Of a stretch of 64,000 nt of DNA, positions 23,050 through 36,400 are shown piece after piece. The first letter of the stretch is position 1; each line of letters opens with the position of its first letter. Source of the stretch: Carex sylvatica (lineage: Eukaryota > Streptophyta > Magnoliopsida > Poales > Cyperaceae); the NCBI GenBank assembly GCA_964058845.1, contig CAXKVR010000138.1:186001-250000 (forward strand), given 5' to 3'. Both the position numbers and the translations under genes were made by a program. The notes beneath the pieces are model-generated. The model worked only from the letters and a program-made list of their open reading frames with translations, made no database searches and had not been told where the DNA came from.

Positions 23050-23562
23050 AGGGAATTTCATGTATATCCCTCAAAAACTTGGAAATCACGCATTCCTCCC
23101 ACTAAAATTCATAATATTATATATACTTTTCTAAACTTCAAAACTCGCATATTTACTCATTTTAATGTTTCTTTTATTAAAACTCATTTTAATGTTTCTT
23201 TTATTAAAACTCATTTTAAATTTATGAAATATCTATTTTATCCTTTATTAAAAAATTATAATATGTAACATGTTTAAAAAAAATATCAATCTTCTAATTG
23301 GACGTCTTTTAAGGACAAATGGGTCAATTATCTACGTCTGACAAGGTATATGCTTGTGTAAGTGTCAAAAGTATAGAAATTACTTATTTACACTAAAAAA
23401 TCCGACCAATTAGAAGACTGATATTTTTTCTAAAACATGTTACTAGTTTTTATCTGTTAAATAAATGGTAAAATGAGTACTTTATAAATTTAAAATGAGT
23501 TTTACTATAAAAGATAATAAATAAGTATATTTATAAGTTTTTGAAGTTTAGGATGGTAAATA

Positions 23563-25874
23563 TAGTATTTTGACACAACCGGGTTTAACCCGTACCTATG
23601 ACCGCCTAAAAAAAATTCAAATTTTTTTGAAAATTTTTGGTTTCCTCCCTACACGCCACGGGTTGCCCTACCCGTGACATATTTTCTGTTTTTTTTTTCT
23701 TTTAAAATTCAAATTTCATTTCCACCCAATTAAACCTCTATAAATATACACCCCTCTCCCTCAATATCTTCACACCTAATTCTCTCATTATCTCAATATT
23801 TTTATCTCTCAATCTCAATATTTTTATTATTCTCAATTTTAGATTTATTATTTAAAAAATATATAGTTGTAAATTTAATTTATTCTACAAATACGCAAAC
23901 GAAATTACAAAGTTCGGCACCTCCCGCAAGATTTTCCCACGAGATTTAAATGTTACATTTATTTCATATTAGATTCATTTATTTTTTTAGAATAATTTAA
24001 AATTAAAATTTGATGTTAGATTTATTTTTTGTTAGATTTATTTTTCATGTTAGATTAATTTATTCTTGTAGAGTAATTTATTTTTTGTTAGATTTATTCT
24101 TGTAGATTAATTTATTCTTGAATGTTAAGTAATTAGATTTGTTGGATTTATTTTATGTTAGATTTGTTAGATTAATTTTATGTTAGATTTGTTAGATTTA
24201 TTTTATAATATATTTATTAGATTTATTGAATATGTTAGATTTATTGAATATGTTAGATTTATTTAGTTTATATTAGATTTGTTAGATGTGAAGTAATTAG
24301 ATTTATTTTGAATATGTTAGATTTTATTTTTAAAATTTGGATTTATTTTTAATATGTTAGAAAAATAGGTTAGATCCATTTTTGTGAATATGTGAAGTAA
24401 TTTGATTTGTTTTGAATAGGTACCCTTCCTGAAAGAAAATTTTCTAAAATATTGGGAAGAGGTACCCCTCCTGACCATTATCGCAAGCGTCCTCAACCCG
24501 GCTTACAAGAAGCGTGTCACGGTCTTAGTACTTTAAGCGTACAAAGAGAATCTATATTTAGACAAAACCGGATGGAGGCATACATGAATTCAAAGTTCGA
24601 TGAGATGTTTAACTTATACAACACAAGAATGGGTGACAACCAAAATCAACCGTCTTCGTCCCGTGTCGGTCCGAGGTATGAATATAAATATACATGTGTT
24701 TTTAATCTTTATTATTTATAATATCTACATTATTTGTCCACTAATTTTTTTTAATAGTTTCACTGGAATACCAGCAGTGGTGGACTGTTATCAGATTTTC
24801 AGTTGGAGAGCGACACGCACGTCTCCTCAAACGAGTTATTGGGCTATATTTCGATGTGTTGCGAAGATGAACAAGTTGACATCATGGCGTGGTGGAGGAG
24901 GAATGCACGTCAATATCCAGTTCTCGCGATGATGACCCGCGGCGTATTTGTCGTGTCCGTGTCAACTGTCCCTTCCGAAAGTTATTTTAGTTCAGCGAAC
25001 AGGATCCTCTCCGACAAACACAGTAAGTTGGGTGCACATTTTTTTTAGAGACTTGTGTGCTTGAAAGATTTGATTGAAGATGAAAATCGCAACCAATATC
25101 GAGATCTTCAACCATCATCATCCAGAGTCGACACTGAAGAAAGCGGTACCGAGCCGCGGCCCGAGGGTAATTCGGATTCAGACGGTGCGAAAGAGAGCGA
25201 ACAATGATACATGAATGAGAACTTCTAGATAGGTAGTGTCGGTATAAATTTCTAACCTCTTTTAATCTTTATGGTTATTCCTTAAATTATAAATTTCTCA
25301 ACATTTCAATTAGTTTTAAAATTATTCATTTTAAAAAAGAATTACTAACAAAAACAAGTTAGAACGCCTATGTTATTTTACATAGCCGGTCCTAAGCCCG
25401 AATTAAAGGAGGAGGATAACTTTTAATTTTAAATCTATTGTTTTAAAATAATTCATAATTATTTCATAGTAATTGATTTAAGAATTTTTTATATTATTTT
25501 AAAGTAATTGATTTAATATATTTTAAAGTAATTGATTTAAACAAAAGAATTTTTTTTTTAAAAAATTGTTTAAAAATATTTATTGAGTTTAAAAAAAGAA
25601 TAGGTTTAAAAAATTATTGACTTTTAAAAAAAGAATAGATTTTAAATAAATTTGTATTTTATTGATTTAAAAAAATAGAAAAAAAATCGGACTGGACCTG
25701 TGAACTCGGACCCGTTCAACCCGCCTATCCGTGATCCTCCGGGGGTTGAAACGGGCCAGGTAGGATTTTTGAAAAAAAAAAAAAGTGCTACCCGGTCTAT
25801 TTTACCCATGACCCGTGTCACCCGTGCCTGGATTCAATCCGCCCGGCCCGGTACTGTCCGTTTGCAAAACCCTA
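23563..25874 (+). mobile_element. hAT transposon with degenerate transposase, 8-bp TSD
   Basis: A 2312-bp element flanked by GGTAAATA (23555-23562 and 25875-25882). The termini TAGTATTTTG (left) and CAAAACCCTA (right) are inverted imperfectly. Subterminal regions are rich in CCCGTACC- and CCGTGCC-like motifs, typical of hAT. The transposase is reduced to short pieces: 24452-24680, and 24803-25204 with the C-terminal dimerisation region DIMAWWRRNARQYPVLAMM, SVSTVPSESYFSSANRILSD and, after an in-frame TAG at 25046, RLVCLKDLIEDE. The catalytic N-terminal half is missing, so the copy cannot move by itself. A stretch of degenerate TTAGATTTATT microrepeats fills 23950-24380. Confidence 0.85.
24803..25207 (+). 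pseudogene. hAT transposase C-terminal (dimerisation) fragment
   Basis: The frame holds the hAT dimerisation signature (WW..N...YPVLA, PVSTVPSES-FS and RILSDK) and then a stop codon TAG at 25046-25048 where the family continues. Beyond the stop the same frame reads on for about 50 codons to TGA, ending in an acidic tail. The upstream DDE/RNase H region is absent. Confidence 0.85.
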
Positions 25875-25950
25875 GGTAAATATGATGTTATGAATTTTAG
25901 AGGGGAAAATACGCAATTCCAAGATTTTGAGGGTTTACATAAAATTTTGA

Positions 25951-26959
25951 TTTTTGATTTTAAAATAGCAATAAATAAAAAGGTTTAAATGAAACAAGCA
26001 CTGCTTGAAAGTTAGAAAAAATAACTCCACCGAACCAGTGATTCGGTGGAAGGTGAGAGCACTTTGCTCCAACGAACTAGGTGGAGCCATGCAGTGACAC
26101 ATTAGTTTAGAAAAGAAAATTTAATTTTAATATAAATATATTTTATAAAAAATAGATAGAGTATTTAAAATTTGAATGTATTAGAATGATTATCAAACAA
26201 AATAGATGAAATATCTTAAAATTTAGATATATTAGAAAGACCAAGAAATATTTTCAGGTCAGATTTTTCGTAGCTGTAAAAAAAGTAAAAATATTTCTTG
26301 ATTTGTTGTTGAAAAAAAAAATTGGATGTGAGTTATAGATTTCGGTTCAAATGTTGAATATGTTTTAATAAATAAAAATGTTGTTCTTCTAGTACATTCA
26401 AATTATACGGTATATCTATTTCTCTAGAATTCATTTTATACTTTTAATATTTTAATATTTTCTTAAAAATAGTTCTAGAGAAATAAATGAAGTGTCTTAG
26501 AATTTGATTGTACTAGATAACTAGAAGAACCACAAAAAATTACTGACACAAATTCAACATTTGAACCCGGATCAATAACTCGGATCCAAACTCCTTTTTT
26601 CCCAACAACACATCTAGAAACTTTTTTTTTTACAACCATAAAAAATTCAGCCTTAAAAATATTTCATGGTCTTTCTAATACATCTAAATTTTAAGATATT
26701 TCATCTATTTTGTTTGATAATAATTTTAAAATACTTTATCTATTTTTCTAGAAATATTTTTATATTAAAATTAAGTTTTCGTTTTCTAAACTAATGGGTC
26801 ACTGCATGGCTTCACCGAACCACGGGTTTAGTGGAGCAAAGCGCTCTCACCTTCCACCAAATCACTAGTTCGGTGGAGTTATTTTTTCTAACTTCTAACT
26901 AAACAGTGCTTGTTTCATTTAAACTTTTTTTGTTTATTGCTATTTAAAAAAGAAAATCA
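25951..26959. repeat. 1.0-kb near-complete foldback (inverted repeat)
   Basis: The left half, from TAAAATAGCAATAAAT through AATGAAACAAGCACTG and CACCGAACCAGTGATTCGGT, is matched in reverse by the right half ending TTTATTGCTATTTAAAA. The complementarity continues to a centre near 26450 (TTCTTCTAGTACATTCAAAT and its complement). The arms are about 500 bases each and diverged. It begins right at the end of the Mutator-like element, and its right flank holds CATGAAATTCCCC, an end motif of that family. Confidence 0.8.
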
Positions 26960-28385
26960 TGAAATTCCCCCTTTTTTTTAGTAAAAAGGAGAATTCAAGC
27001 ATACCCTTCAAAACTCTTGGTATGTGTTAAATTTTGAATATATAATCTCTAATATTGCAAAGAACATTATCTTAATTATTTTAAAACATGCTAATACATT
27101 ATTTTTTTACTAACCGAGGTCGCAGCTAATCACTTTTTTATTGAACTGAAATTCGCTCATGCGTTTCCTTGGGTAAAAAGCGATCCCACTATCAATTTGA
27201 ATATTTGATCCAGTGCAGCGGTGGACGGTGGTAATAATATAAGAAGGAAGTTGCTTGTTGTCGCATTTTTCTTTCGATTAAACAGTTATTTAATGTCGCG
27301 TTGTATTCCAAACTTTACATCTCATTTGTCAAAAAAAAAAAATATATCTCTTGTGTGGTTTCATTGAGCTTTCTCTTTTTTTCTTCTTCTTTTCCGGAAT
27401 CACGTGATCATGTCGGTTAATATTAGATGGGATCGTGGATCCGATCCACTATCTTGGATGACCTCTTTTTACTGAGAATTCTGAAAAAAAAAAAAAAAAA
27501 AAAACGCGCTTGGAGAAGTTTGACTACGACGCAGATCATTAGGTGTACTATATTTACCCACCCGATGAATAAAGAAATTAAAATTAATTAAAGGATCAGA
27601 AAGTACTTAATTATATAGTTTGATTTATTTTCAAGGGCCGGGTGTTTTGATTTATTTTATTCATCCTTGTCGTGCCCTTTCGTGCATAGCATGGTAGTGA
27701 GAAAATTTCACCAGGTTTTTTTTTTTTTTTTTTTCCTCTAGGCTCTAATAAGACATGCAAAGGACATGAGCCCGGTCCAACCCCAAATTTGACACCCTCG
27801 TTCGCCGTTTCTATTGGAAATAAAAATAGAAATAAAAAGTGAAAATTTTAAAATGAAAATTATTATTTATGTGAAAAAAAAAATTTAGTCTAAGTAAATT
27901 TTTTTTCTTTCACGTAAACAGTAATACGTTAAACAGGGCCTACTATTATTAAATCTCTTTTCTTCATTGAGTACGTTCATTTGCTATACATACATGAATC
28001 ATATTCATATCCATGGCATAGAAAATATAGTAATAAAATCTTCATTTAGGTTATGTGAGGTATTTACACCTTTTCCTCAATGAAGTGGAAAATTAAAATT
28101 TCACTATTTTTTTTAATGAAATTTGGTACCTCTAGAGAAAACAGTAACAATTTGTGAAAGAATAAAACACCATTAATCCACCGTATTATAATTTCTTGGT
28201 TAATTACTATTATATAATTAATAATAACAATACTAACAATAATAATGCAAAAACATAACAATAATATTACTAATAAGAACAATAGGAATAGTAAAGTAAT
28301 AATAAATTATTATAACAATAATTATAAAATATTTGTACCAATAGTACTGGTCATAATAATAATAATGTAATGATAACAACAACAA
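26960..28385. other. Spacer with TE scraps
   Basis: 26960-27060 holds a scrap of the Mutator-like family end. About 27797-27942 resembles the Tourist MITE at 18904 (CTCGTTCGCCG and AAACAGGGCC as decayed ends). The rest is AT-rich without genes. The open frame at 28282-28064 is low-complexity. Confidence 0.45.
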
Positions 28386-28390
28386 CATGC

Positions 28391-28459
<69 letters not shown>

Positions 28460-28460
28460 C
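28391..28460. repeat. (ATT)n microsatellite
   Basis: About 23 uninterrupted ATT units. Confidence 0.95.
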
Positions 28461-28546
28461 TTTGTTGTTGTTGAATAAAGAAGATCAGTTTTGGACTTTG
28501 GAGAAGAAATGATTAAAAAAATAGATAGAAACGTATTTTTGCAATA

Positions 28547-29538
28547 GGGGAAATTTCATGTATCCCGCTCAAAAACTTCAATATTACGTATTTTCTCTTC
28601 TAAACTTTGAAATTACATATTTTCCCTTCTAAATTTTTCAAACTCACGAATTTACCCATTTAATCAATAAAATATATTTAATATATTTAAAAGTACTTCA
28701 ATAACTATATTTCAGATTCTAATTTTTTTTTCAGACTATTATACCCCCTTTTCCTTCCAATCTTGTTCATTCTCTTCAATTCTTTATCATGTGCGTCTCA
28801 CACCGTCCCCATCTATGTCAGTCTCCTCCATCATATGCATCAGATCGACAAATGTCAACGATTGACCTATTTTATCCATCGATCTCGCCAGTTGGCTTAA
28901 GACCTATGGATCGAAGCAATGTGGCGAGCTCCAATTGATCCCCGCAGCCTTTGCATTTTCATTGTATTGTATGAGATTGATTGATTTGGGAGGTGATGCG
29001 AAGTTGGAGAGAGGAAATGAATGATAGTTTTTTTTTTTTTTATGGGGATGCGGAGTTGGAGACAGGGATTAGAAATGATAGTTTTCTATTCAATTTAAAT
29101 TGCTGAAATGCTTCAATTCTTGAATGAAGAAGTAGAATCAAAATCAGCTAGTATGATATCATTCAGAGAAATTGAAATCGGATGGTATGGTACCATTCAA
29201 TCCATTTCTAAGTAAAATCAAGCACTTCTAGCGAACTTGCAGGAAGTCAGGGACAAATCAAGAAAACTTTAAAATAAATTTGGCGGACACTCAATGGAGA
29301 AAAAGAATTGAAGAGAGAGAATGATATTGGGAGGAGGAAGGGGTATAATGGTCTGAAAAAAATTTAGAATCTGAAATAATATTATTCAAGTACTTTTAAA
29401 TATATTAAATATATTTTATTGATTATATGGGTAAATTTGTGAGTTTGAGAAGTTTAGAAGGGAAAATATGTAATTTCAAAGTTTAGAGAGGGAAATACGT
29501 AATATTGAAGTTTTTGAGGGGATACATGAAATTTCCCC
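28547..29538. mobile_element. Mutator-like element with long inverted repeats, 9-bp TSD
   Basis: A 992-bp element flanked by TTTGCAATA (28538-28546 and 29539-29547). The ends are GGGGAAATTTCATGTATCCC and complement. Inverted repeats run about 250 bases, through TAAACTTTGAAATTACATAT, TTAATCAATAAAATATATTT and TCTTCAATTC. The interior (about 28800-29280) is less AT-rich and not repeated elsewhere in the window; it has no long open frame. Confidence 0.9.
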
Positions 29539-29547
29539 TTTGCAATA

Positions 29548-30631
29548 AAAGATGGAAAAACTTTGATCTTATTTTGGAATAACTATTCTTCCACCTAAGA
29601 GTGAAAATAATATATTTTTTTTCAGCATATCTTCACTATATTTTATTTGTATTGACAATTTTCTTTCTGAAGATCTCTTTTTTATATTATTCAGGAAGAA
29701 ATTTGGAATACCATTAATTTTTTTTTTCTACAATAAACGGAGAAGAGTAAAAAAAAGGTAAAAATCCTCATTTAGTAATATGTTACAAATACATATAATT
29801 CACACTCTCTCCCATAAAATTTGCATGATTTCCTACCATAAAAAAAATATGATATTGAAGTCTAAGCAACATCAAACATCTGAGTCATTTGATATTGAGT
29901 CATAGAATTGATGTTAAGAATAACAATGTTGCATCTGACTCGCTTGTTATACAACATTTTATAAGCAGTATTTATCAAATATATCTATTTATATATAGGT
30001 GTCCAATTTAGGTTATAGTCAACTATGAGCATATTATTAGATAGTTTTTTTTTTTATCAAGTATTAGCCAAGAATAATATTAGAGATGCTTCAGACTTAG
30101 ATGAACAACGGACAATTAAGTTTGAAATTGGCTCTTACTGTTAAATTTGTATATGTTAATTAAAATAGATATATTAATTATTTGTGGACATGTATTAATT
30201 ATTTATGGATAGGGGCAAAAGTAGAAAATTTAAAGAGATAGTTAAAATTTAAAATACATATATATGATTGGGACTTGAAATTCTAATCACTAAACTATAA
30301 ACACACATGTGATAATCTATAAGTTGGATTAAACTATATAAAAAATTAAAATCAATACAAGTTCGTTCCAATACACTTGATTAAAGTATTTTTAAGTCAA
30401 GAAGTTGGCTAAGCACTTATAAGTTATACAGAGATTCGTGTTTTTTAATGAAACCACGCGCCTAACATATATGGTGGTATGTGGTATGCCTCGTCTCTTT
30501 ATGATGTTACATATGTTTAATTTCTGCAAGGCGCATCTAAAAAAAAATGGATAACGGAGTTAACAGAAATATTTATTAAAAAAATTATAGTAGTTATGTA
30601 CAAACTAACTTTTAAGATAGTAAATTTCATG
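29548..30631. other. AT-rich spacer with a hAT-MITE scrap
   Basis: About 30209-30350 resembles the left part of the element at 9130 (AGGGGCAAAAGTAGAAAATT). Otherwise nothing was recognised. Confidence 0.45.
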
Positions 30632-30639
30632 TTTATGGT

Positions 30640-31178
30640 TAGTGGCGGAACATAGTGTATTATAAGGGGTGCTAAGTTACCCTGAAGTTTAAGTAAATAT
30701 TATTGTTTTGTATATAGTGGTCCCCTATATAATATTATAAATTTCGAGGAGAAATTTTTGAGTGGTTTTTTATTTTCATTTGCCTTATTGACTTCTAAAT
30801 TTGCGTGCTTCAACATTAAAAAAATAGAAATTTTTTTGATGGAATTTGTAAAGCCAACCGTGTGAAGAGAAAAAAAAAAATTGAAACGTCATTCAATGAT
30901 TGAGAGAAAGAAATCCCACTGTATGTATCTCTTCCAGTTCACCAAAAAGAGCAAATTAATCAATCAATTGGCAAAATCTCACATAGCTTTGTAGAAATTC
31001 AGAAAATAAAGTTAAACAAAAGTTGCAAAATTCTGTTTTACTTGAGGTTTGTATTTGTTTGTACTTATTAAAATTATTCTTCATTGTAAATTTGTGACAA
31101 AAAATAAAAATTCATTTTTCATTATTTTTTTATAAATAATATTTAGTTCTCTTATATTCAAATTCTGGTTCCGTCCGG
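30640..31178. mobile_element. hAT-like MITE, 8-bp TSD
   Basis: A 539-bp element flanked by TTTATGGT (30632-30639 and 31179-31186). Left end TAGTGGCGGAACATAG, right end CTGGTTCCGTCCGG. No coding content. Confidence 0.75.
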
Positions 31179-31186
31179 TTTATGGT

Positions 31187-32700
31187 TCAGATAAATACAA
31201 CCCAGTAATTCGAGTTCAACAATTGATTGAGCAATTACAGTTCTTTAACTTTGTTATGTCGATAAAAATAAAACAGCAAAAAAGAGAACATAATTTGTTA
31301 AAGTTGCGAAGGTGCATGTGCAAAAGTGGCGAAAAGAGAAGCGGAGTTTATCCCAAGCATATGCTGACTCTCCCTAGTGTCAATTACTGTCCTAAGGATC
31401 TGGTAAATTATCTCCGTACCGTAAATCCACTAATTTGACCCGATAGCAAAAATTGCTGTATTCCACAAACCAGCTCCACTGACCATTACCAAGATGTAAT
31501 TATTAGTAAGGATGCCTGCGACTGCGAGCTTACTGACAGAAAAAATTACCAGTAAAGACGTACAGATCAAGGTAAGTCATTGCCATCTTTATATTCGTAC
31601 AAATAAACACAAGAATTCAGAAAAGTTTTTCTAATGTTCCCCAACAATTTTCTTAAGTTCTCGTGTGACAGACGTATACCACCATTTTGTGTCGCAGGTT
31701 CTTCTTTTTTGGTAATCTTAAGCTGGGTCATATTGAAAAAAATTAGTTCAGGGAAACTTCAATACACTATTCGCATACTGACAGAGACACAGAGAATCCA
31801 AGAATTATATTTTAATCTGGAACTTTGGATGCAGATAGTATTAAGAAACCCGGAACTGGAACCATCCATGAGGACCCGACCCGTCATGACTCCTAATAAA
31901 CTTGATTTACGAATTACGACCGACAATCAGCAATTTTAATTAACTTCGCACAATAAATAATACCTTATCGATCGGTCAATGTTTCTATACTGGAGCCAGC
32001 TCAGCGGGGTACACTCACCTAGTCATAAGAACATGTCCTAAAGGCTAACAGTACACAATTGACTCCCCTCTTAAGACTTGCACTCGGTGCACCACTCAAA
32101 AACTTTTAGCCATAAAAAATTTCACCATCTCCAACTAGAGTGGAGCCAAACTTTTTTTTTTTTTCTACCACGAGAATCAATTATATAAATATTTATGCTG
32201 CAAATAAAATAAATTTTACAATTATAAAAGTTTTGAAAAATAATAGAAGGTAAGCTAGCTCTGTCTCTTTGTCTCCAACTATCTTCTTACAATATAACAA
32301 TAATATATTAATTATTTGTGTATTTCTCTAAATAATTGCACATCTAGACTCCAAATGAGTTAATAATATTCTTTTATCCTTAACCAATTAAATATAAATT
32401 TAGTAAAAAATATGAATGTAATTCAAGTATATATTTAAGTTTGGTGGTTTGACCGATTCATCAAATTAAAAATAAATAATGTTGGTTTTGTCAATGAAAA
32501 GCTTTTCTTTCTATATAAGAACAAGTCTTTTTGTTTTTTGGAATGTGTACATACAAAAATAAATCAATAAAAAAGTACCAAGTATTAGTAAGAAATTTAG
32601 AACTAGAACTGTAGAAACAAAGTATTGATAGAACCTTCGAGTATTTTATTTAAAGCTTAATCCGAGTTGAATTTGCTATTTTATTTCCAAATTATATAGA
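31187..32700. other. Spacer upstream of the UXS gene
   Basis: Open frames at 31223-31438 and 31634-31939 have no recognised motifs or splice context. The promoter of the UXS gene should lie in the right part, but no defined element is called. Confidence 0.3.
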
Positions 32701-32948
32701 TTTTGAATTTAAAAATACTTTTAAGTGCTTCCGTAGGTTGTGAACCCGGTCTATCTAAATATAATATCAGTAAACTGTTCGATAAACCGCTATTTTTACA
32801 AATCCCGATTCCATTTTCAACCTTCTCTTGTTATAAGAATAAGATCATCTAATTCTATCTCTTTAACCACTTTCTTTAACTTATACCAAATAGACCCGCG
32901 TAAACCCCTGAACCAATTCCTCCCCTTCTCTCTCTTTCCTCCTCTCAG

Positions 32949-33388
32949 GTAATTAACGCCTCTGATTTCCCATTTTTACTTTAATCAAAGTGACATTTGT
33001 GAATTCGGATCTGGAGTTGAGATCCGAGATCGTTGAGGGGTCGCTGTCGGTTGGTTGCTTTGCTTGAATCCTAAGCAGTAATGTTTGTTGCTCTCATGGC
33101 AAACTTTAATTAATCGATTCGTGCAATTATTTTAACATATGGAAGGTTTAATCTTTCAATAATCTCGGTCGGTGGAGGTTGGCTCGGTCTATATATTCGC
33201 TCCATCTTAGGAGACTTATGTCTTGTTATTTAAGCTAAATCTATTCATTGTTCAGTTTATAGATAAACAGAGCGATACATTTTACTGGTAAATTATTTCG
33301 TTGAATATTTGTTTTTCATTGCTACTTAATTGAGGGAAGAAAAGAGATAGATCTGAGAGGAGATCGCTTCTAAATTCTTTGATTGCAG
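32949..33388 (+). other. Probable 5'-UTR intron of the UXS gene
   Basis: A CT-rich leader ending CTCTCAG|GTAATT at 32948 and an acceptor GATTGCAG ending at 33388, 28 bases before the ATG, fit a leader intron of 440 bases. Leader introns are common in plant housekeeping genes. Inferred from splice signals only. Confidence 0.6.
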
Positions 33389-33416
33389 ATTAGGTGTTTG
33401 ACAAATAGCCTCAGAG

Positions 33417-36400
33417 ATGGCAACAAAGGAGACCACAAATGGAAGCAACACAACAAATGGAGAGTGCAAGATCACAAGGCCACCTCCCACCCCATCTCCA
33501 CTCCGTTTCTCCAAATTTTTTCAGGTTTCATTATTTTTTCAATGCCATTACCATGATGTATAGATTCAATGAGAGAATTGTTTTCTCTGTTTTGTGATCG
33601 CTTCTTTTTGCATGCAAACAACTTAGATCTCACACTTGTGATGTGGATCACATAAAGATATTGTTAGATCTCTATTATGGAACTGTTCCCGGAAGTCTTC
33701 TTACACTAAATGCTGATTTGTGATGATTTTGATCTGCGATAGGCTAACTTGAGAATTCTGGTGACGGGTGGAGCCGGCTTTATCGGGTCCCACTTGGTAG
33801 ACAAATTGATGGAAAATGAGAAAAATGAGGTATGGTACTGTTGCTTACATCTCTTTGGCTTTGTGCATTATTAATATGATAAAGATGATTTCTGTTCAAC
33901 CCTTCATGTGTGATGAAGATTTAAGAGAAACAATATTTTTTGTACTTCCCCCAACATCTGAAAATGTACAATATCAGTTACATCTCTTTCGCTTTGTGCA
34001 CTATTAATATGATAAAGATTATTTCTGTTCAACCCTTTATGTTTGATGAAGATTTGAGAGAAACAGTTGTACTTCCCCCAACATCTGAAAATGTACAATA
34101 TCAGATCCACCTGGTACTCATGGCATATGAATTACAACCATTAGATCATTGAAAATAGTGAATGTAATATTCTGACAAGAACCCACCCCTTATTTTTCAG
34201 ATCTATTTGTTTTAGCTTGAATCTTAAAATGTCTGCCAAAAAGTGGGCATATATAAACTTTGGGTTTCTTTTTTGAAAAGAAAATGGAATATGGGATATT
34301 CTAACTTTCATAGTTATTCAATATATTTGAATGTAGGTTATTGTTGCTGACAACTACTTTACTGGTTCAAAAGACAACCTCAAGAAGTGGATCGGCCATC
34401 CCAGATTTGAACTTATTCGACATGGTAATTAAATCCAAGCTTGGAAGAAAAATTCTTCATATTGAGATTACCTACGAAAAAGTATTTCTCTTTGCATTTT
34501 AGAAAATGTAGATCCTCCTGCCAAAGTCAAAATGAGCTGCAAATTAAGAGAAAATTTTAAAAATAGATTGCAGGTACATGTTAACCTACATCATTAATGG
34601 ATTTAGAAGTCAACTTCCTGAGTTCCCTAAAGGCATTTGTGGCCATGCATTGACCTACTTGCATTTTTTCTATTATTATTTTTTTGTTAGAACAAACATT
34701 GCTACTTGCAGTGACTAAATCTTTTTCTCCTACTCAATTTTTTTTCCCTTTATTTGTTTCTGCACTTCAGATGTTACAGAGCCATTGCTAGTGGAGGTGG
34801 ATCAAATCTACCACCTTGCTTGTCCTGCTTCCCCGATATTTTACAAGTACAATCCCGTCAAGGTTTGTATTTGTTTTACATAACAACATGCAGAGTTTTG
34901 GAAGAAATATGATGTTAAAATGATTCATTGTAAGTAGTCGGTACTTGGGACCTAAGTCAAGTTCATCAGGACCCTAATAGAAAAATAAAAATAAAAAATG
35001 AAAAAGGCTTTTTTTGAACTAGTCTTTTTTAGTTGTTAAAATATTTTTTAATTTTAATGTGATAGACTATCAAGACAAATGTGATGGGCACAATGAACAT
35101 GCTAGGACTTGCAAAGAGAGTTGGAGCCAGGTTAGTAGTGGCACTACAATACATCACTATTACTAAAGAGGTAAAGATGTAATAATTTATCTATTTAATT
35201 TTTGCATTTAATAACAGGATATTGCTTACTTCCACATCTGAGGTGTACGGTGATCCCCTCGAGCACCCCCAGACTGAAGAGTACTGGGGCAATGTCAACC
35301 CCATTGGTACGTCTCCCTATCTCTTTAATGACCTCTGTGGCCTATTAGTAATAATCATGGAAGTATTTCTAACTCTGATGTCATGAAAATCTGTCTGTTA
35401 TCAGGCGTTAGGAGCTGTTATGATGAGGGAAAGCGTGTAGCTGAGACCCTTATGTTTGATTATCACAGGCAGCATGGCATTGGTATGCACATCCTCTCTC
35501 CCTCTCTCTTTCTCTTTCTCTGGTGATTAATTGTATATTTGTTAGTGTTAATTTGACTTGTGTATTATTGAACAGAGATTAGAATTGCAAGGATTTTCAA
35601 CACATATGGGCCGAGGATGAACATTGACGATGGCCGTGTTGTGAGCAACTTCATTGCTCAAGCATTGCGGTAATTTGTTTAACTTGTCTTGGATTTTTCT
35701 AGCATTTTTTATTTGATCAAGCATTATTATTTTGCCTTCGCATGTTATCAATCTACTTTTTTGTCATTGTGTTATGCAGTGGTGAGCCTCTGACTGTTCA
35801 AAAGCCAGGGACACAGACCCGTAGTTTCTGCTATGTTTCTGACATGGTATTATGTTCTCTTTCCAACTATATTATTTATCTTTAATAGGATAATAATCAT
35901 ATATTCCGGAAATCTAACGCTTGTTCCTTTTTTTTTTGTTAAGGTCAATGGTCTTATTAAGCTCATGGAGGGTCCCAGCACTGGTCCAATTAACATAGGC
36001 AATCCAGGTAAAGGATTGCCTTTATTTATTTATGTCGTGATCCTTAAGGCAGTAACATTGTAATAGTAATTGAAGTTACGGTACACAGTGTCTTTTATTG
36101 ACCCTTGTTCATTATTTGTTTTATAATAGGTGAATTTACCATGTTGGAACTTGCTGAAAATGTCAAAGAGGTTAGTCACATCAGCGTTTATTACCTTTTA
36201 ATTTTCTCCCCCTCCATCTTTTTTTTATTTCTAACAAGATGTGGTGTTATATTTCAGCTGATCAACCCGGAGATAGAACTGAAGATGGTTGAGAACACCC
36301 CTGATGACCCTCGTCAGAGGAAGCCTAACATCACAAAGGCAAAGGATATACTTGGTTGGGAGCCGAAAGTAACCCTCCGAGAGGGCCTCCCTCTTATGGA

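Larger units (their letters stand above)
23050..25950. mobile_element. Mutator-like long-IR element split by a hAT insertion
   Basis: The left arm starts GGGAATTTCATGTATATCCC and runs to 23562. The right arm resumes at 25875 with GGTAAATATGATG and ends near TTTACATAAAATTTTGA. Arm landmarks TTCTAATTGG / CCAATTAGAAGA and ACTCATTTTAAATTTATG / AAATTTAAAATGAGT are inverted. Copies at 46758 and 55188 have the same layout uninterrupted by this hAT. The outer duplication is not clear. Confidence 0.75.

Noticed and set aside
23155..23220. Short direct repeat (TTTTAATGTTTCTTTTATTAAAACTCA, two copies) as a separate tandem repeat
   Set aside because: It is a local duplication inside the arm of the Mutator-like element and needs no separate explanation.
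31223..31939. Two plus-strand frames upstream of UXS
   Set aside because: No motifs, no splice-compatible partners, AT-driven composition.
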